From an uncultured Oscillospiraceae bacterium (GTDB taxonomy: Bacteria > Bacillota > Clostridia > Oscillospirales > Ruminococcaceae): a stretch of DNA of 64,000 nucleotides. The notes beneath the pieces were generated by a model. It was given only the letters and a program-made list of their open reading frames with translations, ran no database searches and had not been told where the DNA came from. Positions 25,078 to 34,729 of the stretch are shown here, piece by piece. The DNA lies in contig CAKSLI010000005.1 in assembly GCA_934466475.1 (NCBI GenBank), positions 1 to 64,000 on the forward strand. The letters run 5' to 3'. The position numbers and the translations under genes are program-made. Within the stretch, counting starts at the first letter, position 1. Each line of letters begins with the position of its first letter.

Positions 25078-25377
25078 TATATTATGTATTTTGCTTATTT
25101 CGAAGTTGCCAAAGTTGATTTCTTGACATAGATAAGCGAATAAAAAAATTTATGGTGATATGAGTGGGTGGGGGAACCCTGTTTTTAGCCTGTTTATCCT
25201 ATGTTTTTACCGATGTGAGGGTACAAGAAAAATGAGGTTCTAAAAAATCCGGACATTAAGGTTTGAATCAGTACTCTTGAACATTGATCTATACTTACAG
25301 TGGCTTAGAATGTGATTTGTGTTATGTCAACTTTTCAAGTTTGTCAAAACATAAAACAGCACTAAATTTTATTGTTT

Positions 25378-27129
25378 CTATTCCTTAAACTTAAATTGAC
25401 TGTACAAATTGTCATTTAGCATATATTTCATGAAAGCGTTTTCATAATCCTGATTTTCTGAATCTGTTACAAAAAGTACCAGGCCGTTTGTCCATAAAAT
25501 AAATAAAACCAAATAAACCTGCAATTTTAATTGAGCTTCAGATACCTCATCTGAATCAGCATTGGCAATTATTTTTTCACTAAGTAAAGCAAAAAATTTT
25601 GAAAATTCAGTTGTTCTATGAAGCATATTCCATGCACCGTTAATAAGAGCTTCTTTTATTGTTTCGTCATCTGTGAACCCCTCTTTTCTCACAAAAGACA
25701 ATTGTTCGATGAGATCAGTAAACTCTTTTTGACGGTATGGAGTAGCCAATTCCATATTCCCTGCCCATAGAAGAGATATAAGAAGTCTTAGCGTCCGGAA
25801 TAATAAACTTTTTTGTTTTGCTAGTTTCAAAAAATCTATGTGTTCTTTGCAATTGGCATACAATGGGTTTGCTTCTAAAATACCCACTAATTCACTCATT
25901 TCCCTGCGAACATTGCACTCATCTCTGTTAAAGCATCTGATCCACGGATCGCATTCATTTAGTATTATGGTCGCTGCCCCGTGTTCCCAGATGTCATAAA
26001 GGTAATTGATCACCTGCGTTTCACTTATATAACAGCCGGATTCTAAATTATTTGCGATTTCTCTGGATATTTCTGACCTGTTGTATTTTTTGGCGAGCAT
26101 TGATGATATACTATCTTTTATTTCAGTTTCAATAATTTTACCCGATGGGTCATAACATGATATTTTTATGTCTTTTACCTTATCCGTGAAACACTGTTCA
26201 GGAAGAGTTGTGTAAACCAACAACTTCCTGTAGCTTATGAGTTTCTTTATAGCCTGTTTATCATCATCTATGTTTCCGGATTTAGGATAATGCTTGCTAT
26301 AATAATTATATGAACGTCCACGGGTAAAGAACAACGCCAGGTCGGTTTCATTTGTAGATAATTCATCATTTTTAACTATACTTATATCATCGTCATTGTA
26401 ACCAAAAAAGCAATTATCATTGTTAATGCAATATACCTTATTATGCAGTTGAAACCTATGTATCAAATTAAAAACACGCGTAAATGAATCGCTGAGAGAG
26501 TCTGTATTTTTTACGTCCAAGCGGATCATCTTTCTAAGCGGAACAAATAGTTTATTCTTATAATAGTCGAGCGACATAATAGAACAAAAGCAATCCTTTA
26601 CCATGTCTTTGCAGCATTTGCTGAAATTCCTATCCAGATATAATTGATAGAAGAACATCTTGTAAAAGTCATATATAAGCTGAAACATTCTTAACTGAAG
26701 CTCTGTACCAAACCGTTCCCAGTAGTCATAACGAAGTACGATCCAGCAAATGATCAATATTACATCTTCGGATTTTTGTATTCTGTCTATCCATTCAGGG
26801 TTATCATAGCTATACTCTTCAAAAGCCAACTCTAAAATCAAACTCATCAGATTTTTTGCATAGTCATGTCTGGTCTCGTTCAAATCCAGGTACAGATAGG
26901 GCATAATTTTATTACAATACTTAGATGTGAACAGTCCCATTGAAACAGAGATCATATCCAATAGTTTATTTCGATTATATTCCCTAAAGATATTATATCC
27001 CTTAGAGTTAGTGCGAGCTACTCTAGGTGTGTTTTCCGCAAAAAATTCTGACCATGGTTTAGGCAGCTCGTATTTTGAGTTGATTCCAAGGCTTGCTAAC
27101 ACTTTTTGGAAAATCTCTTTGTGCGTCAT
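25378..27129 (-). CDS. Unknown 583-residue protein, AT-rich orphan
   Basis: A single long frame with GGGAGGAAAAT directly before ATG 27129. It is rich in Leu, Ile, Tyr, Phe, Asn and Lys and looks all-helical, with hydrophobic stretches (LLFRTLRLLISLLWAGNM; LYVLVLFILWTNGL-like near the end) that may be buried or membrane-associated. I recognise no domain or motif. Codon use is clearly more A/T-rich than its neighbours, which suggests recent transfer. It stands alone between two mobile-element modules, a typical place for a defence or toxin gene, but that is only context. Confidence 0.8.
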   Translation of the reverse strand: MTHKEIFQKVLASLGINSKYELPKPWSEFFAENTPRVARTNSKGYNIFREYNRNKLLDMISVSMGLFTSKYCNKIMPYLYLDLNETRHDYAKNLMSLILELAFEEYSYDNPEWIDRIQKSEDVILIICWIVLRYDYWERFGTELQLRMFQLIYDFYKMFFYQLYLDRNFSKCCKDMVKDCFCSIMSLDYYKNKLFVPLRKMIRLDVKNTDSLSDSFTRVFNLIHRFQLHNKVYCINNDNCFFGYNDDDISIVKNDELSTNETDLALFFTRGRSYNYYSKHYPKSGNIDDDKQAIKKLISYRKLLVYTTLPEQCFTDKVKDIKISCYDPSGKIIETEIKDSISSMLAKKYNRSEISREIANNLESGCYISETQVINYLYDIWEHGAATIILNECDPWIRCFNRDECNVRREMSELVGILEANPLYANCKEHIDFLKLAKQKSLLFRTLRLLISLLWAGNMELATPYRQKEFTDLIEQLSFVRKEGFTDDETIKEALINGAWNMLHRTTEFSKFFALLSEKIIANADSDEVSEAQLKLQVYLVLFILWTNGLVLFVTDSENQDYENAFMKYMLNDNLYSQFKFKE

Positions 27130-27464
27130 ATTTTCCTCCCGAAAAAAATCACGAATGTTATATATAAACGGTTACATGATAAGATAAACAGTTATCTGCA
27201 GATTGGTTTAAGGTGCCTTAGCCATAGACAAAAAGCCCTTTGACCTATCAATATATAATTATTATATCACTTTTAAAGCGCTTTCGCAAACTATTTATAA
27301 CAAACTTTTATTATTATAAAAAAAGAACAAAATACCCGTGAAAAACAAATTCTTAGCTTATAAAATTTGTGGCTTATGGTGATAGTATTTGTTTTTATTC
27401 TGTGGTAAACTATTATCATCCCGAAAGGGAAATATAACGCTAATGTGAAGAAAGGAATCCAGTT
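27130..27464. other. AT-rich gap between divergent genes
   Basis: 335 bases with no gene. It must hold the start signals for the orphan at 27129 and the ATPase at 27465; no promoter with good boxes and spacing stands out. AAAGCGCTTTCGC near 27275 is a short palindrome. Confidence 0.4.
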
Positions 27465-29330
27465 ATGAATGAAACAGAGTACAGGAACAATACCCCGGCT
27501 ACTATGGAAGGATCAGCAGAACAAGTCAAGGAGATCCGCTCCAATGACAATGAAGATGTTGCAGCGAATGAATCATCAGGTGAACCGAAGCGAGTAAAGC
27601 CACCCGTTACAGAGAACAAGTGGTCTGACATTGAGGGCAAGCCGTTCGACCACAATGAGGCCACTGAAAGAGCATTTGCTTTGCTGAGCTATATGCCGAA
27701 GTCTTATGAGATACAAGCCACGGAAACTGGCCTCGAGGTATGCATAAAAGGAAATCTCAAGCCGCTGACCAATTGGTTTGTTTTATCTATTAGGATTCAT
27801 GCAAACGCTGATACAGCAAAAGACCAGGCAGCAGTGATAACAGTCTTGAATTGTGACGTCTTCGAAGTAAAGACCGTAGAAGTAACTTCAAAAGAACTCA
27901 GCAACAGCGATTGGATCCATGAGAAGCTTGGATTAAAGTACACTTGCTCGTTCTACAAGTTTGTTCGGGCATACATTGATTCGCTTCTTCCCTTTGCGGA
28001 GGAAGTTGAGACGGTAACAAAGCCTGGCTGGAATGGAAATACATATGCCCGATGCTCAGACTGTATAGGCAGCGACAAAATAACCGTCGCAACAAACGGA
28101 TTTGAGCCTGTGTCTACTGAAATATCTGTCGATGAGAAGGAAAGGGAAGCAGCCATGAGGGTTTTTGATACATTGTTATCATGCACCAAAGACAACATCG
28201 CAATGATGATGCTGTTCTTCACCCTCATAATCTCGATGCTGACATCAGTGTTCAAGCGTTCAGGAATAGCACGAATACCCCAATATGCCCTTGGAGTGAT
28301 TGGCATGACCGGTTCAGGAAAAACAACTCTTGTCAAAGCATTGCTGAGCTTTATCAAGGACTATTCGTATTTTGACTTGAGTGTCGGCTATACCGAAGCC
28401 GCATTCAGAAAAAATCTTGTCATCTATCGCGATACCATCTTGCTGGTTGACGACCTTGTTGACAATAACAGCTCTGAGGCTACTGATAATCTCAAACTGA
28501 TAGCACGTCTGTTTGGTAATTCCGGGTCTTCCCACAAGACCTTCAATAGTGACGCAACAGCGGATTGCCGGGCTATATTTACTGGCGAGGTTGAACCGCT
28601 GCTGGTTACTTCCAGCTTGAATCGTATGCTTTTTGTGCATGTCAGCAGGGAGGACATCGATTTCGATAGGGTCACGGATATGCAAAAGCCTGAAACGGCT
28701 GTGCTGTATGCCAGGGCGATAAGCGACCTCCTTATGCACGTTTCTGAACAGGGACCGGACAAGGTAGTAAGGAAACTATATGCTTCATTTTTATCTTTCT
28801 GTGATACGCTTAACCAAACGCACAATGGTCTCTGTCAGCGGCGCGTCGAGGCATATTCCTGGATACTTGCCACCGAGATGTATTATCGTGAATACCGCGG
28901 AGAGGCGGAAAAAAATAGTGATTCCCTTTTCAACTATGCAGTGAAGAGCCTGAAAAACGACTACATCCAAACGCAGTATGATATGCCGGAATACGTTTTC
29001 TGCAAAACCGTTGTTGATAACAGCAGCAAGTTCCAGAATATAGATGCCCAAAAACCGCTGGAAAGTGAAAAGTGGGGCTATTCTTCACAAGAGTACCGTT
29101 ATATCGTTGATGATAAGCAGGATAAGTTACTTTACTCCTGTGATCTGCAGAATATCAACAAAAAAGCGCTGATACGATCGCTGATACAGAAAGGCATCAT
29201 CAAGCCTGATCAAGGTCGTGGCCAGAAACATCGTCTTTCCATACGCCCTGTTGGCGATTTCAGGACATATCGTCTTGATATTGAAGAAGCAACCAAATAC
29301 ATCTCAGGTATAGAAGAATGTGGGAAGTAA
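27465..29330 (+). CDS. DUF927-like mobile-element ATPase/helicase
   Basis: 621 residues. After a disordered start (1-55), the centre has Walker A GMTGSGKTTL (about 285), a Walker B-like ILLVDDLVD (about 327) and the downstream LFGNSGSSHKTFNSD ... CRAIFTGE pattern of DUF927-type ATPases, which are relatives of primase/helicase proteins on integrative elements. The C-terminus is a small winged helix (IRSLIQKGIIKPDQGRGQKHRLSIRP). ATG has GAAAGGA upstream. It forms a plus-strand run with 29349 and probably belongs to the replication part of the element that ends in the serine recombinase. Confidence 0.65.
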   Translation: MNETEYRNNTPATMEGSAEQVKEIRSNDNEDVAANESSGEPKRVKPPVTENKWSDIEGKPFDHNEATERAFALLSYMPKSYEIQATETGLEVCIKGNLKPLTNWFVLSIRIHANADTAKDQAAVITVLNCDVFEVKTVEVTSKELSNSDWIHEKLGLKYTCSFYKFVRAYIDSLLPFAEEVETVTKPGWNGNTYARCSDCIGSDKITVATNGFEPVSTEISVDEKEREAAMRVFDTLLSCTKDNIAMMMLFFTLIISMLTSVFKRSGIARIPQYALGVIGMTGSGKTTLVKALLSFIKDYSYFDLSVGYTEAAFRKNLVIYRDTILLVDDLVDNNSSEATDNLKLIARLFGNSGSSHKTFNSDATADCRAIFTGEVEPLLVTSSLNRMLFVHVSREDIDFDRVTDMQKPETAVLYARAISDLLMHVSEQGPDKVVRKLYASFLSFCDTLNQTHNGLCQRRVEAYSWILATEMYYREYRGEAEKNSDSLFNYAVKSLKNDYIQTQYDMPEYVFCKTVVDNSSKFQNIDAQKPLESEKWGYSSQEYRYIVDDKQDKLLYSCDLQNINKKALIRSLIQKGIIKPDQGRGQKHRLSIRPVGDFRTYRLDIEEATKYISGIEECGK

Positions 29331-29348
29331 ATATAGGAGGGTCTATCA

Positions 29349-30116
29349 ATGAAAAAGAACAGCACGCTTTCAGCTCTTATTTCGGAGCGTAATCATTTTC
29401 AGATGCAGACTAGATCTGCCTGCGATTATGTAAAAATTGCAGCAGCGCAGGGTATCAGGAGTTCTGACAGTTATTGCGAATGGGAAAAGGGAGAATTATC
29501 TTCCCTTGATAAGATAAGCGGTCTTTATGCGCTTTCGGCCTTAGGTTCGCAAGACGCACTGGAACGTCTGATAGAAGAATCCTATGGCAATAGTAGTATT
29601 GCAATATCCAATGAGGAACGAAAAGCGCTGCGCAAAAGGGCGAAAAAACTCCTTGGCGCAGCTGCGGTACATAATTGTTTCTTTAATGCGGAAAAAACGC
29701 AGTTCAATACCGGCTGGCTCATTACGATGGGTGACTACCACCTTGGGCTGTATGGAAAGGCTAAAAACAGGAATCTGGCTTTGGCTGAGAGATATTATAA
29801 TAGCGCTCAGGCGCAGGACAAAAGTAGCCAGGTCAAGTATAAACTTCTATGTGTTAAGCTGCTGTATGATCAGGAACAGCTTTCAGAAGAGGATTTCAGA
29901 GACCTGGTGAAACACGTCACAGCCTATGACTTCATTGCCTACTCATTTGCTGTCTTTTATTTTGAACGTATGAAAGCAAGAAAAAAGAAGCATGGCAAAC
30001 GTTTCAAGTATTATAAGAGCAAAATCCTCCATTGCCTTATAATTCTGGAATACAGCGATGGCAGATATATCGATGATCTGTTAAAGGCAATAAAGAAGAG
30101 CAAGCTTATTAAATAA
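29349..30116 (+). CDS. Unknown helical protein following the ATPase
   Basis: 255 residues with ATAGGAGG before ATG, 18 bases after the ATPase gene. Residues 120-190 look like TPR/Sel1-type repeats (LGLYGKAKNRNLALAERYYNSAQAQDKSSQVKYKLLCVKLLYDQ), which are protein-binding helices. The C-terminus is strongly basic. I do not recognise a family. Linked to the ATPase by position, it may be a replication or mobilisation partner. Confidence 0.7.
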   Translation: MKKNSTLSALISERNHFQMQTRSACDYVKIAAAQGIRSSDSYCEWEKGELSSLDKISGLYALSALGSQDALERLIEESYGNSSIAISNEERKALRKRAKKLLGAAAVHNCFFNAEKTQFNTGWLITMGDYHLGLYGKAKNRNLALAERYYNSAQAQDKSSQVKYKLLCVKLLYDQEQLSEEDFRDLVKHVTAYDFIAYSFAVFYFERMKARKKKHGKRFKYYKSKILHCLIILEYSDGRYIDDLLKAIKKSKLIK

Positions 30117-30200
30117 TTTGAGGCACGCTCGTCTGAATTTGTCGATATTATTCAGCGTTTCTATGTCATTCTACATTCATTTGTGTTATTTTCTTTCCGT

Positions 30201-30232
30201 TCCTGCGCATGAAAATGCGCAGGATCATTTTT
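30201..30232 (+). terminator. Terminator after the ATPase operon
   Basis: TCCTGCGCAT (30201-30210) pairs with ATGCGCAGGA (30215-30224), loop GAAA, followed by TCATTTTTA. Confidence 0.8.
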
Positions 30233-30338
30233 ATATCTGTATCGTATCGTTAAAGATTTCAACTATAAATTATTATCTGGTGATCGACTATCACATAATG
30301 CCGGGACGCAAGATCCCGAGAAGATGGAGGAAAACCAG

Positions 30339-30524
30339 ATGAAACGCAACTACAAGATAAACTCAGTCGTATTCTTTCCCAGAAACGCTGAGGATACCGG
30401 TATAATGCCGGACGACATTATTACATTAACCGAGGCGGATTGCACATACGTTCCGCCGGAACGAATGGTCGCTTCTCTGCTTATTGAGATAATGAACGCT
30501 GATAGCGAGGAGGCGGCAGTATGA
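30339..30524 (+). CDS. Small protein coupled to the serine recombinase
   Basis: 61 residues (MKRNYKINSVVFFPRNAED...). ATG 30339 has ATGGAGG eight bases upstream, and the stop codon overlaps the recombinase start by 4 bases (ATGA). Genes of this size often sit just before large serine recombinases on Firmicutes elements; this one has a conserved-looking strand VFFP and a TLTEADCTYVPP segment but no named function. Confidence 0.65.
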   Translation: MKRNYKINSVVFFPRNAEDTGIMPDDIITLTEADCTYVPPERMVASLLIEIMNADSEEAAV

Positions 30525-32202
30525 TAAGGGCAGCAGCCTACGCACGGTACTCCAGCGACAACCAGCGCGACGAGAGTATCGACGCTCAGCTCAGAGCAAT
30601 ACACAAATTTGCTAATGAAAACGGATATCAGATAGTCAGCGAATACATCGACCGTGCCAAAACGGGCACGAACGACCGCCGTGAGGAATTCCAGAGAATG
30701 ATACGGGATTCCGACGACGGCGACTTTGAGGTGGTCATAGTCCACAAACTGGACAGATTCGCACGCAAGCGTTACGACAGTGCAATATACAGAAAAGCCC
30801 TTGAGGAAAACGGCGTAAAACTGGTGTCCTTACAGAGAAACGCTGAATAAAGCGAAGCGTAACAAAATCAGACCCGTGAGTTCCTGCGTTTGAGCGGGTC
30901 GATTTTGTTTTATTCAGCGTTTCTCTTGAACAGTTCACCGACAGCCCTGAGAGCATAATTTTTGTGGGAATGAGCGAGGCAATGAGCGAATACTATTCCG
31001 CTAACCTCTCCCGCGAGGTCAAGAAAGGTCAGTATGAAAATGCTATCGCCTGCAAGCATACAGGTGGTTTCGCTCCGCTGGGCTTCAGAGTCAATGCAGA
31101 GCTGAAATACGAGATCAACGAGGAAGAAGCCGTTCATGTACGGTTCATTTTTCAGAGTATCCTGAGCGGCATGAATTACTCCCAGATAATTGAAGAGCTC
31201 AATCGCCACGGCGTCAGGACGCGGCGCGGCAGGGAGTTCGGGAGGAATTCCCTGCATGAGATTCTCCGAAACGAGAAATACACTGGCGTGTACATTTACC
31301 GCAGGAGCGCTCTGCCTGATAAGTTCGGGAAACGAAACAACCATGCTGACCGTTCCCGTAACGATATTATCCGCATCGAGGGCGGAGTTCCGCAGATAAT
31401 CAGCCGGGAGGAATTCGATGCCGTTCAGGCGATAATGGATAAGCGCAAGATGGAGCCTTATGTCCGCTCGGACGCCAAGGAAGTTTACCTGCTTTCCGGC
31501 AAGGTGTTCTGCGGATTATGCGGCAACAGTTACTGCGGAAACCGAATGCACGGCGGCAGAAATAAATCGCTGTATATAACCTACCGCTGCAATTCTCACT
31601 CCGGAAAAGGTTCCGGGAACTGCCGCAATAAGGACGTGAACCGTGATTATCTGGAGAACTACATACGGAAACTGCTTGCGGAAGTACTGTTCGATGAGCG
31701 GCGCCTGGAGGACGTTATCAGCGAGTACAACAAGATGGTCAATTCAAACGAATCTGAGTACGACAGCGAGCTGAGATCCGTCAAGAGCATGATAAAAAAG
31801 ACCAAAGGCGAGATAGATAATCTCATTGGAATACTGGCCTCGCTTGCGGAGGCAGTCAGCGAGCGCGAGGAACGGCTTGCCGTGCTCAAGGAAAAGCGCC
31901 GTGAGATCGAATCCAGGCGAGTGCCCATCGAAAAGAACCGTGAGGATATAGCAGAGGCGTTCGAACGTGGGCGTGAAATGCTCCTGTCCGGGAATATACC
32001 GCACCTACGGCAGCTTATTCAGCTTTATGTTTCACGGATAGAGGTTTATCCGGATCATATCTCGGCAACGCTCAATTATCTGCCGGCTCTGAGGGCGGTC
32101 GGGGCTGATGAGGCTGTCGGAAATTACGGTGCGGCTGCTCAAAATGCGCTGGAGGTTCGGGAGGATATCGGGCGGGAGGAGCTAAACCTGGAGTACAAAT
32201 AA
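30521..32202 (+). pseudogene. Large serine recombinase interrupted by a small insertion
   Basis: Residues 1-104 (AAYARYSSDNQRDESIDAQ with the active Ser near 11; VVIVHKLDRFARKRYDS) are the catalytic start. Reading then stops in an inserted palindrome at 30835-30925. Past it the same protein resumes at CTT 30925 (LEQFTDSPESIIF, MSEAMSEYYSANLSREVKKG), followed by the recombinase domain, a zinc-ribbon (FCGLCGNSYC ... GSGNCRN) and a coiled coil to the end. The two parts join cleanly if about 92 bases are removed. As it stands the gene would make only a dead 109-residue fragment, so the element is probably immobile. Confidence 0.88.
30835..30925. mobile_element. Short palindromic MITE inserted in the recombinase gene
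   Basis: Inverted ends GAGAAACGCTGAATAAA (30835-30851) and its exact complement (30909-30925). The inside is also self-complementary (AACAAAATC/GATTTTGTT and GACCCG/CGGGTC), so the whole 91 bp can fold into one hairpin. It encodes nothing. Target duplication is not certain. Confidence 0.75.
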
Positions 32203-32204
32203 GT

Positions 32205-32235
32205 AAAACCGGCTCGCAGCAGAGCCGGTTTTCTT
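32205..32235 (+). terminator. Terminator after the serine recombinase
   Basis: AAAACCGGCTC pairs with GAGCCGGTTTT around GCAGCA, then CTTGGG. It may also serve the convergent regulator gene at 32250. Confidence 0.8.
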
Positions 32236-32249
32236 GGGTTTATTGACAG

Positions 32250-32612
32250 CTATTTGGTTAATTCTACCACAATTTTTCCTAATAATTTATATTCATCATC
32301 GGAAAGTTCCTTATCAAATCCATTTCTAACACGAAACTGCTGTGTCAGAATTTCAATAATTTCCTTCTGGTTGTCACTTAATCCGAATGTTGAAACAGTT
32401 GATCTTTCTTCCGTTCCATAAAGAAAGTCCATAGATACATTGAAAACAGAAGCAATGGTTCTCATGGTTTCAAATGGCGGCACGGCTGTTCCGCATTCAT
32501 ATTTGCTGATGGTTGCTTCTGTAACACTGAGTTTGTCAGCAAGGGTCTTTTGCTTCATGTGCGCATCACTTCTGAGTTGCTTTAATAGCGTGCCAAAGTG
32601 ATATATCTCCAT
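32250..32612 (-). CDS. XRE-family regulator
   Basis: 120 residues: helix-turn-helix at 5-62 (LLKQLRSDAHMKQKTLADKLSVTEATISKYECGTAVPP), then a linker and a helical tail (SDDEYKLLGKIVVELTK). ATG 32612 is preferred, with GAAAGGAAAG upstream. An upstream extension would run into the IS5 element end at about 32657. The IS lies just upstream, so its original promoter may have been displaced. Confidence 0.85.
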   Translation of the reverse strand: MEIYHFGTLLKQLRSDAHMKQKTLADKLSVTEATISKYECGTAVPPFETMRTIASVFNVSMDFLYGTEERSTVSTFGLSDNQKEIIEILTQQFRVRNGFDKELSDDEYKLLGKIVVELTK

Positions 32613-32654
32613 TTGCACTTTCCTTTCGGGATTTTTTCTGTTTCCACTTGAATC

Positions 32655-33805
32655 TAAGGCAACACCGCACAATTAACAAAGTATTGTCATCAAAAGCGTG
32701 AAACGCAGCGAAGTTCAAAAGAGTTACCCACCAGGCTCGCCGTGGTGCACTGAATCAAGCTGCCAGATGAGGTCTGTCATCCAGAATCAGATTCGCCAGG
32801 TCGAACATGATATTCAATTTAGCGGTCTGTTTTCGCAGACCTTTATACCGAGTTTTTCGGTACCTGAGCAGTCCTTTGACTACCCCAAAAACGTGTTCAA
32901 CCTTTGACCTGACTGATGATTTCTCCCTTTCCCGACGTTTGATTTGTGCCTTTGATCTGACGGAATTGTCCTTGCTCTGAGATGGACGGCGGTTCAATTT
33001 ATATTTTATCAATTTCCCGGAACGATTCTTTACGATCGCTTCCTCACGCTTTTCGGCACCAAGATAACCGCTGTCGCCATAAACGATTTCTTCCTCTCCG
33101 GTAAGGAGTTCAGACATCATCGTTACATCGTGAACATTCGCCGGAGTGGCTTTAACAGTATGCGTAAGCCCGCTGTCCTTATCAACTCCGATATGCGCTT
33201 TATAGCCGAAATACCATGTGTTCCCCTTGCGCGTCTGATGTGCGTCAGAGTCGCGTTTGCGTTCCTTGTTTTTCGTGGAAGTCGGCGCTGCTATTATCGT
33301 TGAATCTAATATCGTTCCCTTTTTCAGAATCAGTCCTCTTGCTGTGAGCTGTTCAACCACTTGAGCAAAGAGCTTTTCCTGCAGCTCGTTTTTCACCAAC
33401 AGATTTCTGAATCTTCCCAGCGTATCTCCGTCCGGTATCTGATTGCTTGATTTCACTCCACAGAAATCAGAAAACGCTCTGCTGTCCGTTACTTCTGCAA
33501 CTGTTGCTTCGTCAGCTAAATTATACAGATTCTGTATCAGGTAGAGTCTCAGCATTAATTCCAGATCGTATGGCTTATTCCCGCGCTCTCCTTTGTAATA
33601 GCACGGCTTTATCATTGCTGCCCATTCGTTCCACGGAACTATTCGCTCTATCTGCTCCGGAAATTCTTTTTTTGTTCGTACCTGTGACAGTTCGTCCTCC
33701 AGGTTCGATAATCTTATCTGCTTATTCATACTTTTATTATGCAACCGGTTTGTTTACTAATCGTGCTTAGTTCCCGATTTGTGGGCTTTGTGCGGTGTTG
33801 CCTTA
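32655..33805 (-). mobile_element. IS5-family insertion sequence
   Basis: Inverted ends TAAGGCAACACCGCACAA on the left (32655-32672) and the complement on the right (33788-33805) bracket one intact transposase gene, total about 1.15 kb. A target duplication is not separable because TAA/TTA belongs to the repeat. To the right lies a cut-down copy of the GGTTTTTAGAGG repeat, so the IS probably landed in or next to that repeat. Confidence 0.88.
32755..33729 (-). CDS. IS5-family transposase
   Basis: 324 residues, intact. N-terminal DUF772-type domain (LELMLRLYLIQNLYNLADEATVAEV, FSDFCGVKSSNQIPDGDTLGRFR), then the DDE core: D in TILDSTIIAAP, D in EEIVYGDSGYLG, E in SSVRSKVEHVFGVVKG. ATG 33729 is used; an upstream TTG is possible and no strong ribosome site is visible. 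It should be able to move its element. Confidence 0.93.
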   Translation of the reverse strand: MNKQIRLSNLEDELSQVRTKKEFPEQIERIVPWNEWAAMIKPCYYKGERGNKPYDLELMLRLYLIQNLYNLADEATVAEVTDSRAFSDFCGVKSSNQIPDGDTLGRFRNLLVKNELQEKLFAQVVEQLTARGLILKKGTILDSTIIAAPTSTKNKERKRDSDAHQTRKGNTWYFGYKAHIGVDKDSGLTHTVKATPANVHDVTMMSELLTGEEEIVYGDSGYLGAEKREEAIVKNRSGKLIKYKLNRRPSQSKDNSVRSKAQIKRREREKSSVRSKVEHVFGVVKGLLRYRKTRYKGLRKQTAKLNIMFDLANLILDDRPHLAA

Positions 33806-33848
33806 TTATCAACCGCAGCGTTTTCCGCCGCAGGCGGATAATGCGTTT

Positions 33849-33986
33849 ACTGTATGTATTTCAAGGTTTGACAACGAAGCAGATGACGAATAAGGAGCGA
33901 AGCGACGTTTCTTGGAATAAGGAGCGAAGCGGCGTTTCTTGGTAAATCATAGAAATCTGCCGTAAATGAGGTTTTTAGAGGTTGCC
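33849..33986. repeat. Partial MITE copy with a 27-bp tandem duplication
   Basis: ACTGTATGTATTTCAAGG and the right end ATCATAGAAATCTGCCGT...GAGGTTTTTAGAGG match the right half of the repeat at 3059-3220. Within it a 27-bp unit beginning GAATAAGGAGCGAAGCG is present twice (33888-33914, 33915-33941, one mismatch). The left half of the repeat is missing. Confidence 0.7.
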
Positions 33987-33987
33987 A

Positions 33988-34017
33988 TAAAAAAATCCAC
34001 CGGTCTCCCGGTGGATA
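33988..34017 (-). terminator. Terminator of the araBAD transcript
   Basis: On the minus strand ATCCACCGG pairs with CCGGTGGAT around a short GAG loop, followed by seven T (complement of 33988-33994). It lies just after the araD stop codon. Confidence 0.88.
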
Positions 34018-34023
34018 TCTGAT

Positions 34024-34716
34024 TCAGCCCTGTCCGTAATAAGCGTTCGCGCCGTGCTTTCTGAGATAATGCTTGTCAAGAAGCTCCTGCTGCATTCTTC
34101 CGGCGGTGGGAGCTATGGTGAGCGCATGGTAATTCATGAACGCGACCTCTTCCAGCACCACGGAATTATGAACCGCTTCGTGCGCGTCCCTGCCCCAGGT
34201 GAACGGACCGTGGCTCTTGACGAGAACCGCCGGAATGCTCATCGGGTCAACGCCGTTAAAGTTCTCGATTATGACCTTGCCGGTCTCCTTTTCGTACTCG
34301 CCGCGGATCTCCTCAGGGGTCATAGCGCGGGTGCAGGGGATCTCGCCGTAGAAGTAGTCGCCCTGGGTGGTTCCCATCGGCTGTATCCCGACCCCCGCCT
34401 GCGCAAATGAAGTCGCCCAGCGGCTGTGGGTGTGTACAACACCTCCGACAGCCGGGAACGCCCGGTACAGCTCCAGGTGAGTTGGCGTGTCGCTGGAAGG
34501 CTTCCACTTGCCCTCGGCTACCTTTCCGGTCGCAAGCTCGACTACCACCATGTCCTCGGCGGTCATTCCCTCATACGGAACGCCGGAGGGCTTTATGACT
34601 ATCATTCCGCTCTCTCGGTCGATGGCGGAAACATTGCCCCATGTGAACGTTACAAGATTGTATTTCGGAAGCAGAAGATTAGCTTCAAGCACTTCCTGTT
34701 TTAATTTCTCTAACAT
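34024..34716 (-). CDS. araD: L-ribulose-5-phosphate 4-epimerase
   Basis: 230 residues, the usual family length. It converts L-ribulose 5-phosphate to D-xylulose 5-phosphate, the last step of arabinose entry to the pentose phosphate pathway. Class II aldolase fold: [20 protein letters not shown], the zinc ligands in VVHTHSRWA and the later His in [21 protein letters not shown] start, 13 bases after araB. Last gene before a strong terminator. Confidence 0.95.
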   Translation of the reverse strand: MLEKLKQEVLEANLLLPKYNLVTFTWGNVSAIDRESGMIVIKPSGVPYEGMTAEDMVVVELATGKVAEGKWKPSSDTPTHLELYRAFPAVGGVVHTHSRWATSFAQAGVGIQPMGTTQGDYFYGEIPCTRAMTPEEIRGEYEKETGKVIIENFNGVDPMSIPAVLVKSHGPFTWGRDAHEAVHNSVVLEEVAFMNYHALTIAPTAGRMQQELLDKHYLRKHGANAYYGQG

Positions 34717-34729
34717 TTACTTTCTCTCC

